From: Ecdyonurus torrentis
Taxonomy: Eukaryota > Arthropoda > Insecta > Ephemeroptera > Heptageniidae
Assembly (NCBI GenBank): GCA_949318235.1
Contig: OX439127.1
Coordinates: forward strand, 39,323,787 to 39,387,786
DNA: 64,000 nt
Direction: 5' to 3'
In this document: positions 33,767-46,851 of the stretch, piece by piece
How positions within the stretch are numbered: position 1 is the first letter of the stretch
Layout of the letters: every line of letters starts with the position of its first letter
Translations under genes and position numbers: made by a program
The notes under the pieces: generated by a model
Seen by the model: only the letters and a program-made list of their open reading frames with translations
Database searches by the model: none
Told to the model about the DNA's origin: nothing

Positions 33767-36700
33767 ATGGCGGGTAGCAGAGTGTATTACATCAATAATG
33801 TCTTTGAAGAAATTGATGCGGATGAAGCCCCATTCGGCTCGAATGTCGTGTTTGAGAAGTCTAACGAGGAAACCCAGGAAGCCCCATTCCCGACCCCCTT
33901 CAGTTACATGCGTAAGTCGTTATTATTTTTCTATAAATTTACTACCGTTGCAATGAAATGTTTTAAAAGAAAATGCAGCTTTTGGAGTCAAAATGTCCTC
34001 ATATGGGTGAATATATTCTACACATTTAGGATTTGCTGTTCATTTAACCCCTTTTCCAACCCATACTCTGAAATTGTCTCGATATTCTATTTTTTTTTTC
34101 GATACATAATGAGATTTTGGATCTTTGCCTTGAATTAAAACTGGTAAATATATAAATAACTGTATGGGTAAGCTCTTTAGGGGTAAAATTTAAAAACTAA
34201 TTAAAACTTGAATTATGCAACCAGCCGATGAAACGAAACCCGTAGGAGTTAGGATGAGTGTCTTGGCTGGATTATTTAGGGGAAAAAAATCATAATAATA
34301 AAAATGAAAGCATGTGAGTGGATTCTTCCATATAGGGTCAAGCAGTGGTAAAAGAGGGCCGGGATAGCCGGGATGGTACCCCGGCAAATGTTTGAGTGCC
34401 GGGATCGTATCCCGTATCGTTCATTTCTTCGATAACCCTCTACAATTATATATAGAAAAAATAAACAAACCAGTTTTTTTGAGATTTCCGATTTTTTTTT
34501 TTTTTTTTTTTTTTTTCACACTTAGAAAAAAATTCTGCTCGCTGCGCTCGCTAATTTCAATGCATGTTTATATTTTATATTACAGTGCTGTGCCATGTAT
34601 TATTCAATGTTTTTGTACAGTACATTTCTCGATATTTCATTATTACTTCAACTGCTGCCAATATGGTTTGATTGAACACTAAATATATGATTCCTTATAA
34701 ACATGTCCTTAATGTTTCCTGCCTAGATATTTCCACGGTTTAGGCTATCATGGCGGAAACCAGGTACGTAGGTCGTGGCCACCCCGTGTGTGCTTTTCCA
34801 TTGATTAGAAAGTCCTAACCTGTCTATAAGACGATGTCTTGACTGGGACTCGGATTGGAGTAACACAACAACACGATACGGCTAGCAAAAAAAAAAAAAA
34901 AGTATCTGATTTTTTTTTATTATATCAGTTTTTATTATTATTATTTTATATTATTTTTATTTTACTTCATATCAAATTTTTCCAGGTAGGTGTAGATAGC
35001 TCATTCAACTTTCATAATTTTGAAAGGATATAATTATTTGATCTTTATTCAGTAAAATAACTACAAGCATGTCACCTCCTGCTTGGTGACGAGAATTAGG
35101 AAATTTTGTTATAACATTTTTTTTTTTTTTTTACTCTTGCAGGGGTTTCTAAAAAGCTGCACGGAAAAACGCGTACCACAAATTTGAATTTGAAAAAATA
35201 ATAATAATAAAAAAATAAAAATAAAACGTTTTTTATTAATTATAACTATTATTATATAATTAATTATTTATTTATTAATTTTTAATGTCTTTCGATTACT
35301 TTTTTTTCCCTTAACTTTTTTTTAACGTGAAGTTAACTATTTTTTTATTTTATTTTAAAAACTAGCTTATATTTTTATTCAGTATTTTCATTACTGAAGA
35401 GCACATAAAATACATGAAAACTGGAAAGTGTTGCCAAGCGATATTTTTGCTACTCGTCGTTTTAAAATATAATTAATTTACTTTCAGTGGTCAAGGAAAA
35501 AAAAAGTTATTGATTTTTTTTTTTTTTTTTTAGCCTAGAGACTCTAATTTTCTGTTTTTGAAAACTGTCAGTCAAAATTGAGTTTAGAATTTTGACGATT
35601 TTTGATCGATGAGTCACTTTTGCCAATTTGGCTTATATCCGACAAATTTCATCTATATTGTACTCTGTTCTGTACTATAGAGCATCCTAATCGATTCAAA
35701 ACTTTTAGTCGCTCCAATTAAAAATCTCTTGTGATGCGTTGTCAACAATGTTTTTACACGAAAAAAAATTAATATACCTAGAAAAAATTAAAGAAAATTG
35801 TCTGAAACATGCACTTATTTTGGTAATAATGAAATAGCAGGTTATACTGTATTTTGATATTAAAATTAGACGATTTGAACACGTATCTACTAATTAAATT
35901 TGATATCTTGAAAAAGGTATACAGTAATTTTTTTTTTTTTTTTTATTATTTCTTAAACATCAACTGAAAAGTTATTAACAGGTGTTCTTATCATTTTGAT
36001 TATCAAAAGATTCTTATAATTTCTTATTACTTTTTTTTTCTTTTCTCTCTCTCTCTCTCTTTTGTTCATTGGTATATTAATAATAATAATATTTATATAT
36101 AATAGACATAAAACAAAGTCAATTGATGCGTCATTTAAAATTTTCAGTTGTACAATTGCAGTAGTTTTTTAACAAATATTTTAATGGATAGTATTAATGT
36201 AACTTAGAAATCAATACGGAATTCCCTTGCTCATAAATCTGCGATTGGTGATACACGTCACCACCGGTATAACTAACATTGTTATTTTTATTATTATAAT
36301 TTTTTTTATATGTATAACATATATATTTTAAGCTAGCCATCCCAAATTTGAGGGTTTATCTTTCGTTAGAGACAAAAATGTCACTTAAATTCTCTGTACT
36401 TTTTATGATTATTATATTCTCCCTTATTATGACTTACAGAGGGCGATTCCCCTGAGAGCTCCAGCTCCCGTCCCTTGCCAGTCAGAGTAAGGCAAACTCC
36501 AGCTCGGCGACAACCTCGCTATAACCTTCGTGCTCTGTCCAAAGAATGCATCATGATTTGGGTTGCATCAGCATGCCTGTTCACTTTACTCCTCGTCCTG
36601 CTGGCATATCCTGCTAGGAGCACATCTCTTAGCCCAGTGTAAGTTTTATTTTAAAATAATATTATAATTTATTTATTTTATTATTATTTAGATTGGTAAA

Positions 36701-37244
36701 TATTAACAATTAGTTTATTGTATATATAAACTATTTTATCAGTTCCTATACTTTTAAGTTCCAATATTGTTATTATGCCAACCTTTGTATATAACACTAA
36801 ATAAATAATAATAATGATACAAAATATCAATAATTTTGAACAATTTTACTTGCTTTAAAATTTTTATTAATGTCAATTCTAAAGCATATTATAGATTAAA
36901 TTAAGATTTGTCCTAATTTATATTTCATTATTTTAACATATTTTATTTTGCAGTGTCATATTATTATATATAGGGACTATCCTTTACAACCACATTCACT
37001 TTTAATATAAGTACATTTCAATTTTTAATAATGTGTAATTTTATAGAGAATAATAATAATAAAATAATTAAAACCATAATGTAAATTTGGACAACACTGG
37101 TATACCGCGTTAGTACGCACCTAATTAATTTTAATAATTAATTTGTCTATTATTGTTATTAATTAATTTTATTTGTGATTCAGAGAGAACTCCACCTCGA
37201 CGGAGGAGCTCTACCCTATCAACTCCACTTTGGCTCCCGAGTAG
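33767..37244 (+). CDS. Small single-pass membrane protein, three exons, 134 aa
   Basis: Exons are 33767-33911 (phase 1), 36440-36638 (phase 2) and 37184-37244, joined at consensus GTAAGT donors and CAG acceptors with stop TAG; 405 nt in all. The N-terminal half is acidic and Pro/Ser-rich (EEIDADEAP, SNEETQEAP). A strongly basic stretch (RVRQTPARRQPRYNLR) precedes one span at about 86-105 (CIMIWVASACLFTLLLVLLA). The 19-residue tail after V115 carries two N-glycosylation sequons (NST at 117 and 128). Basic residues before and sequons after the span predict a type II protein with its tail in the lumen or outside the cell. There is no signal peptide and no recognised family. Intron phases match the 39535 gene exactly (1, 2). 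Confidence 0.82.
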
Positions 37245-39480
37245 GATGAGACGTATTCAAGGTCAAGGACACCAAGCAGTTGACACGTATCACACCAACA
37301 TTGAAAAGAGTTATTAATTGGCTGTCTAAAGTCAATCAAATTTCAAGCTTATTGCTAAATAATTATCTTAAATATTATAATATATGTTAAAAAAATTTTT
37401 AAACTCTTTTTTTATAATATGACCTCCTTCTCAAGTTATTAAACTAAAGTTACTACGAGGAAAAATTGCAATTTGTTTATATTATACTAAAATTCTGTTT
37501 TATATTATATGTCATAGTTCAGCAAACAATTTGTATTTAAATAATCGCCTTTATTCATAAAAGTATTAATGCTGTTCGTAAACCCTGTTCTCTTGCACCA
37601 AAAAATGCGCATTCCATTTGATTAACCATAGCTGATCGTCATTTTAGGAGCAGAGAACAGGGTTTACGAACAGCATTATTATTAATATTATAGAAATGTA
37701 TAGAATTATTATATTAGATATAATTCAAAATTATTATGTTTAATAATATTTTGTGGTAACTTTTTTTTATTATCTTTAGTTTTAACTTTTACTGAAAATT
37801 TATCAAATAAAAAAAATACGTATAGAAATATGTATACATAAAAAAAAAAGTATAATGCAATGAATTTTTGAGTGAGTAAAACAAAAATATTTTTGGATCA
37901 CCAAGTTTTATTATTTTTTTATATATATATTTTTTTTTTAAAGTTTGGGAGTGTTATTTTTTAAACTTATTTTATCTGCATTTTTACCTTTTTTATGTTA
38001 TCTTGTAAAAATTCATTTTCTGTTTTAAATCTAATGCATAATTAATTTACTTAAAGTATTATAACTCTTTAACAACAGTGTCAACTCTTACAGTAGTGTC
38101 TTTTTAAAACACTTACGATTTGCATTCAATCAATATTTCCAACCTTATTCACAAAAAATCATAATATTCTGCATGATAATATACAGAATCTAATATATAG
38201 CAGTAATAGTAGTAGTATAGTAATGTAGATATTAAGCAAGTACATCAGTATCTTATGCTATTTACATTCTATTTTTGGCAGAGTAAAATTTGTAAAATTT
38301 GGTTCTTAAAAATAACTTTATTAAATTTTGTTTTCCATTATATATAAATAATATAAAAGATACTGTATTTATTAGATTTTTTAAAATTTACTATTTAACA
38401 ATTTTAGTGTTTAAAAAAAGCTATTATGAAATATATAATATAAATCCTTTTTGCATTCTCGAAATTTTGATTGCTAATAATAAGCAATAATATAACTTTT
38501 ATTATACCTATAATATAGTTGATGTCATAAAATTGTCTTCTTTTAATAATTTCCACTTTTCCTAATTATATATCGCTATTCATATTCAATAAAAGGAGAA
38601 TAAATATAAACCAATAATAAATGTTATGTGTTATTTAAAACCAACCTTTAAAATAAAATGAATTAGCCAAAAATTCTATTTAAATCAGAATTTTTATAAT
38701 AAAAACAGTATAACAAAATTTGTTAGTTTTGCACTTTTAATTCACTGCATTCATAAATAGTTGGAGTTAGTAAAATACAGAAACACCAATAAGTAAAAAG
38801 AAAATGTACGCAGTATACATCATAACGCAGTTTTTTATTTTATTATTATTATTTTTTTTTTAAATAAACTCCATTGAACTGTACTTTTTATACGATGGAA
38901 TTGAAAGAGCGTGAAGATATAGCTATATTCATAATGTACTGCAACCCAGTTTTATTTCACAATTGAAACAAAACCATACATTTCCTTATTGATATGATAG
39001 TAGGTCATGACTAATAATAGTAATGAAAATATAATTGTAAAGCATAAATATGAAATGATAAGGTCATAAGAAAATATTTAATAAAAGTCATTTTATGATG
39101 TTGTTTTTGTTATAATTCTGACTTTATTTAAGCATTTATCTTTTCTTTTTAAATATAATAATTTTATATTTATATATAGTTCACGTTCACGTATATCATA
39201 TTATTTGTGATGCAGTCCTGTTTTGTATTCTTTTTATTATTATTATTATTTAAAGTTAAAATACAATATAAAAACGGGAGATTTTCCCCTACATTGTTCG
39301 CCGTATTCTAAATTGTTCAAGAAAGTGGATTGCGTTGCGCACTTGACTATAGCGCATCTAAATATTATATTTCAAAGCTTTGTTTATTCAAATCCTATAG
39401 TATAGAGGCGTTAACTTTTGTATTCCGCAGCTTCTTGTGCGAGCAATACTCAGTAGCCAGTATAGCAACAACTTGCTATT
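37245..39480. other. 3' UTR and intergenic DNA
   Basis: The first several hundred bases are probably 3' UTR of the 33767 gene, containing the MITE at 37567. The rest is AT-rich and I see no gene in it. Confidence 0.5.
37567..37678. mobile_element. 112-bp palindromic MITE
   Basis: taatgctgttcgtaaaccct at the left is exactly mirrored by agggtttacgaacagcatta at the right. Arms are about 25 bp. TA at both ends fits a Tc1/mariner-type MITE. A truncated copy is nested in the hAT element at 32809-32893. It lies about 320 bases after the stop of the 33767 gene. Confidence 0.8.
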
Positions 39481-39534
39481 ACAAAAGTCCTGTATAAGAA
39501 GCAGATAAATATAGTCTACTATAGGTTCCACCAA

Positions 39535-40884
39535 ATGGATATTACTATGGAAATGCAAAACCTTCAGGGGACAAGTGCTCCTGTTACAGATTGTAAGTAT
39601 ATAATATAATCAAACAATATATTATTTGTGTATTATTTTTATTTTATTATTTCACAATTCTCTCTCTCTATTTCTCTCTCTATATTTATATTTTTTTATA
39701 GGTGAACGAGGCTTTGAATCGCGTTCCACGACTTTGTCTCTTAATGAAGAGGAAGTTGAGTTTACTCAATTTGCTCAGCGTGGTTCTCGCCAACGTGACA
39801 ATAATCCACGTTCCCGTCCTGCAGGACTGAAGACAATATTTTACTGGACCGCAGTAATGATCTTAGTCAGCATATGCATAGTGGTCGTGTGGGAGGTTTA
39901 CAAGAATATAAACCATGGCCAGAACAGCCTGCAATTGACGTAAGTATATATATTTATATAATATATTATATTCTATATCAAACACCGCAAAAATCGTCTA
40001 ACTTCATCATAAGTCATATCATATCATTGAAAATCAAATTAAGCTATGATTTGTCATATGAAACACAATGAGGTTATATAATATAATTATAATAAATAAA
40101 TTACATTTAATTCCTTTTCTTCTTCTTCTTCTTCTTCTTCTTCTTCTTCTTCTTCTTCTTCTTCTTCTTCTTCTTCTTCTTCTTCTTCTTCTTCTTCTTC
40201 TTCTTCTTCTTCTTCTTCTTCTTCTTCTTCTTCTTCTTCTTCTTCTTCTTCTTCTTCTTCTTCTTCTTCTTCTTCTTCTTCTTCTTCAGAAAGTTAATTG
40301 AATATGACTGAGTATATTTTAAAATGATTTAAATATTGATTTTTTTTTTCTGTATAATTTAATTTTCACAGAAATTAAAAAATAATGCGCATGCAAAAAA
40401 CTGCATGTATACAAAAGGACTATGAAAAAAGCGAAGATAGTAATATGTAATCCAATGTGTTAAAAACATAAAATGTACAGCTTTAGTATCCTGAACTTAA
40501 TGTTTGATTGAATTATAGCAAATTTGCAATAAATACGTATGGTGATTGGAAAAATAATGTCACTGGGATTTCCAAGCTCATCATCGTCTATATCATTGCA
40601 GTGATATCCCATATTTCGTTAAAAAAATAGAATTTTGAATCTATGCGCCTTATACAAATACTATATTTGAATTCATTTGTTAATGTTTGGATCCACAAAA
40701 CTATATAAAAATTATTTTAAAAATTATCTCCTATATATATATCAATAATTTCAAATACTGAATTTTATATTTTGGAAAAATGTATGTAAAAAATGTTTAA
40801 TATTGTTTTAGTCGCATCCGTGCACTTGAGACACTAAGCCAAGATGATGATGCTGACTATGGTGATGAGGCAGCCTTTAAATGA
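39535..40884 (+). CDS. Small single-pass membrane protein, three exons, 122 aa
   Basis: Exons are 39535-39592 (phase 1), 39702-39939 (phase 2) and 40812-40884, all with consensus junctions and stop TGA; 369 nt in all. The N-terminus has an acidic patch (LNEEEVEF), then a basic stretch (RGSRQRDNNPRSRPAGLK). One span lies at about 64-84 (TIFYWTAVMILVSICIVVVW), followed by EVYKNINHGQN and an acidic tail (DDDADYGDE). No signal peptide. The basic stretch suggests N-in orientation. The span-to-tail region (FYWTAV...VVVWEVYKN...HGQN) weakly resembles that of the 23372 protein (FYFLLA...GMLWRAIYL...RQHN). The second intron contains a 170-bp CTT array. An earlier in-frame start is possible only through unseen exons. 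No family recognised. Confidence 0.85.
40118..40288. repeat. (CTT)n microsatellite, about 57 units
   Basis: A pure CTT array, all pyrimidine on the coding strand, in intron 2 of the 39535 gene. The matching GAA motif is known to form triplexes when long. The poly-Leu frame is an artefact. Confidence 0.97.
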
Positions 40885-41174
40885 AGAGAATCCCGCACAC
40901 GAGATTGAACATACCAATTCTCATTATAATCTGGCTTGTAATTTCATGTCACACAGATTTTTTAAATGACATTATAACTTTAAAGTATTGTTAAAATCCC
41001 CTCATATTTGCTATATATTTATTAATTTATACAATTTTATTATTAAAATATTTACTTCTTACTCTATAAAATTATTTTAGATATAAACCGTCAAAAATTA
41101 AAAATCTCTTTTTAAATGATACAATACTTTTAATTCAACTAATTTTATCATTATTCCTTCTTATAACATCATTA

Positions 41175-41180
41175 AATAAA
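41175..41180 (+). promoter_or_regulatory. Candidate poly(A) signal, 39535 gene
   Basis: AATAAA in cattaaataaagcagc, about 290 bases after the stop. Confidence 0.35.
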
Positions 41181-42851
41181 GCAGCTAATTTCTTTATAAG
41201 CAACATTTGTTTATATTATACTTTCCTATACGAAAAAAGAAAGAATTTCTTATTGAAAAGAACGTTTTTTTTTTTTTTTTTTTACTTTTTGATATTATAT
41301 TCTGAACTTTTTATAATATTATTCTATAAAACATGCATGCTTCGAAATAATGCATGCAGAAATAATATAACTATATATTAATAACGTTTGTTCTATTACT
41401 ATACTCATCCCATATTTTATAATGAAGCATAAATGGGAGTGTTTTATGAACAATGTAATTCTTTATTTAAATTACCACTTTATTAATTCTCAAAATTATA
41501 ATAACAAAGTTTTATAAGTAATGATATTCTTATAGCAAAAAATAAATCAGCAAAAATTTAATAGACATTTTATGTTTTTTTTTATTACCCACTCCTTTTT
41601 TTTTTTTTTTTTTATACATACACTCATTAGTTTTATATTAAAATGTTAAAAATATCAAGGTTAAATCAAAACATGAAAATAATACCGCAGGTTGAAATAT
41701 AAGATTATCAGTATAGTCATAATATAACTTAATTATAAATAACAGCAGAGTATAATTGACAATTTCAGCGCATACTGCACCTATATCATAAAATGTATAT
41801 AAATGCGTATGTATTCTAAGATTATATAAACCTTGGTATGTACAGTATGTATATAATACAGAGACAGAGCTTATTACAGTAGAATACTCCTTAACATTAT
41901 ATTATATATATAGAATACATAACATATATAATAAAGTAACGAACGCGTGATGTAATATCATACAACGTAAGTGGCTGAATGTGCATGGCTGTATAGTCTG
42001 TACGCTATAGTCTAAACTATAATAATATAATATAAATATAGTATGACGACAGCGTATATAATATATATAATTCAGTTTTTAAACGCTGTCTCCTTCTTCG
42101 TATTTAGCCTTTTTTTTTTTTTTTTTTTTTGCATTGACAGAACGCCTTGTAGAGTATTTACGTAAAGTTAATTATAATAACATATTACGACATTACTTTT
42201 TTGTTCATGGTGTTATTTCATTTTCATAATACTAACTACGATGATTCATATATTTTCAATATACAGTATATTGTATATTATATATTATACGCACATACAT
42301 TTGATAAACTTCATCTATATAGGAGGATTATATTATTGTGACGATGACGATATACATAATAGAGTTGAGTCTGTGAATTTGCTGCGCATTAAAAAAAGAA
42401 GAAAAAAAAGTTTATGTTTGCCATTCGCTTGTTGTGAATGTGACTTGTTGTATTATATTCTGTTGACTATACTGTATTATATTATATTATATACGCGCAT
42501 ATACACAATGCGTTGTTTTATACCGCCGTCTACAATCCAGTGTAACTGATCTTGATTGTATAGAATATGTTTGATATTATACTTTCTTATTGTCACATTT
42601 GCATGATTTGCATATAATATATTATCTCGCCTTTCATGCCATGCATGTCTGCTTGTATGCTTGAAATCAAATTGTTAATATTTAAATAATATTAAATGAT
42701 CATTGAGAATTGAAATGATAATAATCCATTCAAAAGTGCGTGGTTTAATTATTTTACTCGATTTTCATTTTTCATCGTGTATGTTTGTTTCGCAAGAAAT
42801 GAAAAGTTACAATAACTTTTGAAAGAAATTCATCGCACCAAAACTTTTATG

Positions 42852-42905
<54 letters not shown>

Positions 42906-43263
42906 TAAAATTAAAATATATTTATATTGGACTGCAAATAGTAATTCGCGTTATCCGCCCCCCCATTATATAATGTAGTGCAAAAACTTAATTTAAATTT
43001 GTTTCATATTTGATATTATGCTATATGTTAAGGCATAAAAGTTAAGAAAATATTATTTTATACATGCTCGAGCGGTCATATCATGGCTAGGAATGCAAAT
43101 TTTATTGTGTACAGTCATTGCACTAAAAAATGAAATTGTATTGACTTATGGCCATTCAATGCAATCAGATGGAGATTTCAGTTGACGCAAAACTCTATCT
43201 AAATACATGTTATTCCCATATGCCAATAGAATTTCATTTTTTATTGCAATGACCGTAACATGT

Positions 43264-43322
<59 letters not shown>

Positions 43323-45380
43323 CTTTCAAACATTATTCAATTTTTTCTTTTTTTTTTATGTCATAAAAAAAAGCTTTATACGAGGTGAAAAATATCAATT
43401 TAAAACCATTTAATTTTCATGCAGTCAAATTTAGGCAAATATTGTCACATATTGCCATGCTACTTATATGACTTAATCATGTTTCGCATGGGTGACCACT
43501 GCCCGTCAGTTGAGCCAATGTCTTATCAAAGGCAATCCCGACGGCACACCGCTGCCTCACAGTATAACATCAGACCGGCGGCGTTCCGCTGTGCTATCAA
43601 ACACTTGATTATTGTTATCAACTTACTATAAAAGGACATACCTGCAATGTAACAATGAGAAGGGAGACAGATAAGAGAGTGGATCGTTGCTACAACTTCA
43701 ATCTCTTCCGATTGTTACAACTGCACGTATGTAAGACGTAAGTATTATAAACTTAAACTTAAAGAGATATATAATATATATATATCTCTTTTGATCTTTG
43801 AAATAAATATAATGTAGAACTATTCATATTAATTATTTAATAATAAACCAAATTACTCTTATTTCTAAATAATGTGGTTCTAAAATAATTCTTTCGATCC
43901 CTAACATTGTCCACCCCCAGGACACATGTTACAAGATGGTGGAGGCCCCGGTCCGTTTATATTTTTCTCATAAACGGCACTTATATTTATTTACGTTAAA
44001 GCATAATTTAAATTTTTTTTCTATATAGACCTTTTTTTCACATAAATTTTATTTTATTTTAAAGTGGATAGAACGAATTTCGTGTTATATGCAAACAATT
44101 CCCATTTGGTACCTTGTTATTCTTTGCCAGTGTGCGGATCTATAGGAAGAATAAAAAAGGCCTGTCCTACGAAACGATTAACCCGTTTTTAGCTTTAAAC
44201 GTCGAATTAATTCTCATAAGGCATGGGTTAAAAAATGGCAACAACCATGTTTTTACAACTTTCGATGCTCATAAGTTTTGGGAGCTGTATTATTCTTGTC
44301 TGAAAAACTGAAAATTAAGCTCTTCGATAATGTAAAATTTGTTTAAAACAATAAAAAGATGCTGTTCTACGAAAACACTTCTTCCAATTTTAAGTTTAAA
44401 AGTCACTATTATCTTCAAAAATGAAGACGGTTTTAATTTGAATTTCGTTCGTCGACATAACTTCCGGTTTCTGTCATTTTCGTCAAAATGTTCGTGCATG
44501 TTCGTATTAAATCGCTTTGTTTACATTGTTTTGCATTATGCTATAAAAAACTTTACCTTGTAATCCTTGTATACGTAAATGAGAAAATTAAAAAAAGTGA
44601 AATAGTAACAAAATAAACAATTAATAATTGCTGGAAGTAGTAGAATACGTGAAAGTTAGAAATATCGTATGACCATATTGCGAAGTGAAAAAAACAAATG
44701 ACGATCGAAAATCGAAAACATTGCTGATCGCGGCTGATGTTTACAAATTCGGAAAAAATTCATCATTTTTGTATTTAATTTGCAGATTCCACATTCTAAG
44801 TCTTATTTAGTCAATTATTTGTTAAGTTTATGTTATTGCTGAAATACTAGACAACACTCTTAGGGGTTTGTGACTGCACAAAAGTAAGATATTATTCCAA
44901 ACAACAAAAATTTGTCATGGAGCGTCAAAAATGTTTAGATTTCGATGTATCGGGGATTTCAATATATTCAGAAATCGTTATATCCACTTTAAATCGTACT
45001 TGATTTTTAATGTAACGAAAATTACTTTTTATGAAATTTGCAAAATTACTTTTTCTTTTTAAATTTTTTTAAAGTGCCTTTTTAAGTATAAGGACACATG
45101 TTACAATATTGCTTCGTGTGAGTGAGGTCATACCATTCTATATTTTTTATTCTTTTATATTTTCAATTTATAACTTAAAGATGATATATATATTTGATAC
45201 AGTTGATCTTTATTTTGTGTTATATAACAATTACAACCAGCAAAATAATAACTCGCACTTGTTACAGAGTGTAACCTTAACTTTAAACCAAATGCATTCC
45301 TATACTACATTATTATAGTATACTGTACCGGCACATATCATACATATGATTAATAAATGCGTCATTATACGTCACAAACT
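41181..45380. other. Intergenic stretch with weak coding-like patches
   Basis: Mostly AT-rich. A poly-A run lies at 42858-42900 and a CT array at 43265-43319. A less biased patch at 43480-43737 includes a frame from ATG 43480 (MFRMGDHCPSVEPMSY...) ending in a short hydrophobic stretch, and a following GTAAGT-type donor near 43738. It may be a decayed or unlinked exon. 44110-44560 holds two diverged copies of a roughly 200-bp unit. Confidence 0.4.
43265..43319. repeat. (CT)n microsatellite
   Basis: About 27 CT units. Confidence 0.95.
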
Positions 45381-45391
45381 GTGCTATATAG

Positions 45392-45400
45392 TATATAAAG
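45392..45400 (+). promoter_or_regulatory. Candidate TATA box for the 45540 gene
   Basis: tatataaag lies 140 bases upstream of the ATG. The DNA 30 bases downstream becomes less AT-rich (gctgcgcgcagcaataattg), as expected for transcription start and a 5' UTR. It is the best placed TATA motif in the window. Confidence 0.5.
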
Positions 45401-45539
45401 CGAGAAATAATTGTGCTGCGCGCAGCAATAATTGCTTTCAGCGACCCTACAGCGTTAGTTTAGAATTATTAGATAGCAGCACGATCAGTTTGCATTACTG
45501 TTTGAGTAGTTGTTGTAGCAGAAGCAACATAAAAGCGTC

Positions 45540-45782
45540 ATGGCGAATATTTGGGATGTTGATGTTGAAGCAGAAGGTGGCAACCACGATGGTGATCCCT
45601 CTGAGCAGACAGCTGATGCAGGAGGTGCAGAGGACGAGGCCGCAGGCAATTCTCCACAAAACCTGTCTCGGCCCGTCATGCTCCATCCCCTATCCACAGT
45701 CTTCAACGCGTCATGTATAGACAAGACTGTAATCACCGGTGTGGTTTTTGTAATATTTCTTGTAATATATTTTTGTCAGTGA
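45540..45782 (+). CDS. Tail-anchored microprotein, 80 aa
   Basis: A single-exon frame starting gtcATGGCG, a good context. Residues 1-40 are acidic and Gly/Ala-rich (DVDVEAEGG, AGGAEDEAAG). LSRPVMLHPLSTVFNAS links to a hydrophobic anchor at about 64-79 (VITGVVFVIFLVIYFC), with only Gln after it. This is classic tail-anchor topology with almost nothing beyond the membrane. No signal peptide and no recognised family. A strong donor (gtgctg/GTAAGT) lies 25 bases after the TGA. Exon-like segments follow at 48393-48505 and 48817 onward, so the 3' UTR seems to contain two introns, one holding a MITE. GC content is clearly higher than its surroundings, which supports coding. Confidence 0.78.
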   Translation: MANIWDVDVEAEGGNHDGDPSEQTADAGGAEDEAAGNSPQNLSRPVMLHPLSTVFNASCIDKTVITGVVFVIFLVIYFCQ

Positions 45783-45953
45783 TGACTGCTTGAAAGAAAA
45801 AGTGCTGGTAAGTGCGTGTAATCATATTTTCTATACATATTGAAAAAATAACACTTTAATATTGAAAGGAAGAAATATTTTGAGATACACTTTTAATATA
45901 AAACACGCTGATATAGCTTCTGCAATGTATAATGCATATTTATATAGTGTGCA

Positions 45954-46193
45954 CCAAGGTCCATATATATAAGAGGTTAGATGCTACGGGAAAAGTTTTG
46001 GCCAAGGTCGCGCAGAAGGAATTCACCAAAGACGTCATATAACCGGGTGCATTTTTATTCACCTTATCAGTGACGTAACTGGTGAACGCTGGTGAACGGC
46101 ATCGTATTGGCTTAGAATCAAGTACATCCATGACAAAATAAAATCATCTGCGCGAGTTTTGTGCTGCGCTCAACCTCTTATTATGGACCTTGG
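45954..46193. mobile_element. 240-bp MITE in a 3' UTR intron
   Basis: ccaaggtccatatatataag at the left is mirrored by cttattatggaccttgg at the right. Pairing extends through aagaggtt / aacctctt. No coding capacity. It lies 147 bases after the donor that follows the 45540 stop codon. Confidence 0.6.
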
Positions 46194-46779
46194 GTTTGCA
46201 CGAATGGCTGATATTAGACCCGCGGGACAATATACCATATTATATTAAATTTATATAATATTATATAGTTTATTTAGTCCGCCAACCTAATTATATTCTT
46301 TTTTTTTTTAATATAAAAAAAAATATTATATTTACGTGATTGTGATTGTACATTTCAACATTCAAACTCGCGCTAAGATTACATTGTTATTATTATAGAA
46401 TAGCGAGTTATTATTATTAACGAGTGATTTATGAATAATAATTCTATGCATTATTAGGAAAATCAGGCACCTTATTTAACACGTGATACTTCCACTATGT
46501 TGTAATACATAATATACTACACGCAATACAATTAAAGCAGAGGTGAGGTGCGGAATTCCATAGGCTGAACTAGAATAAACTCCTCCCATAATGTCTGATT
46601 GTATGTGATGACTGATGATTAATGATATTATATACATGAAGGCGGCAAATGTTTTTTAATACAAGTTCACATTAGACGCAGACCACGCTCTCCTTCGTTC
46701 TCCACGCGCCGTTATTATTTATTTATAATAATTACTTATATAGATATATATATTTATTTGGCACCATTAGTGAGAGAGT

Positions 46780-46781
<2 letters not shown>

Positions 46782-46848
<67 letters not shown>
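46782..46848. repeat. (GA)n microsatellite
   Basis: About 33 GA units, one of the few arrays with the purine motif on the plus strand. Confidence 0.95.

Positions 46849-46851
<3 letters not shown>

Noticed and set aside
34751..34764. ATGGCGGAAACCAG followed by GTACGT as a first exon
   Set aside because: Joining to the nearest acceptors (34986, 35142) gives immediate stops; no downstream coding partner found.
40068..40301. Poly-Leu ORF
   Set aside because: Translation of the CTT array in an intron.
45540..45738. Internal donors in the 45540 exon joining to the 48393 exon
   Set aside because: The candidate GT sites are poor matches to consensus and fall in phase 1, which does not enter the hydrophobic frame.
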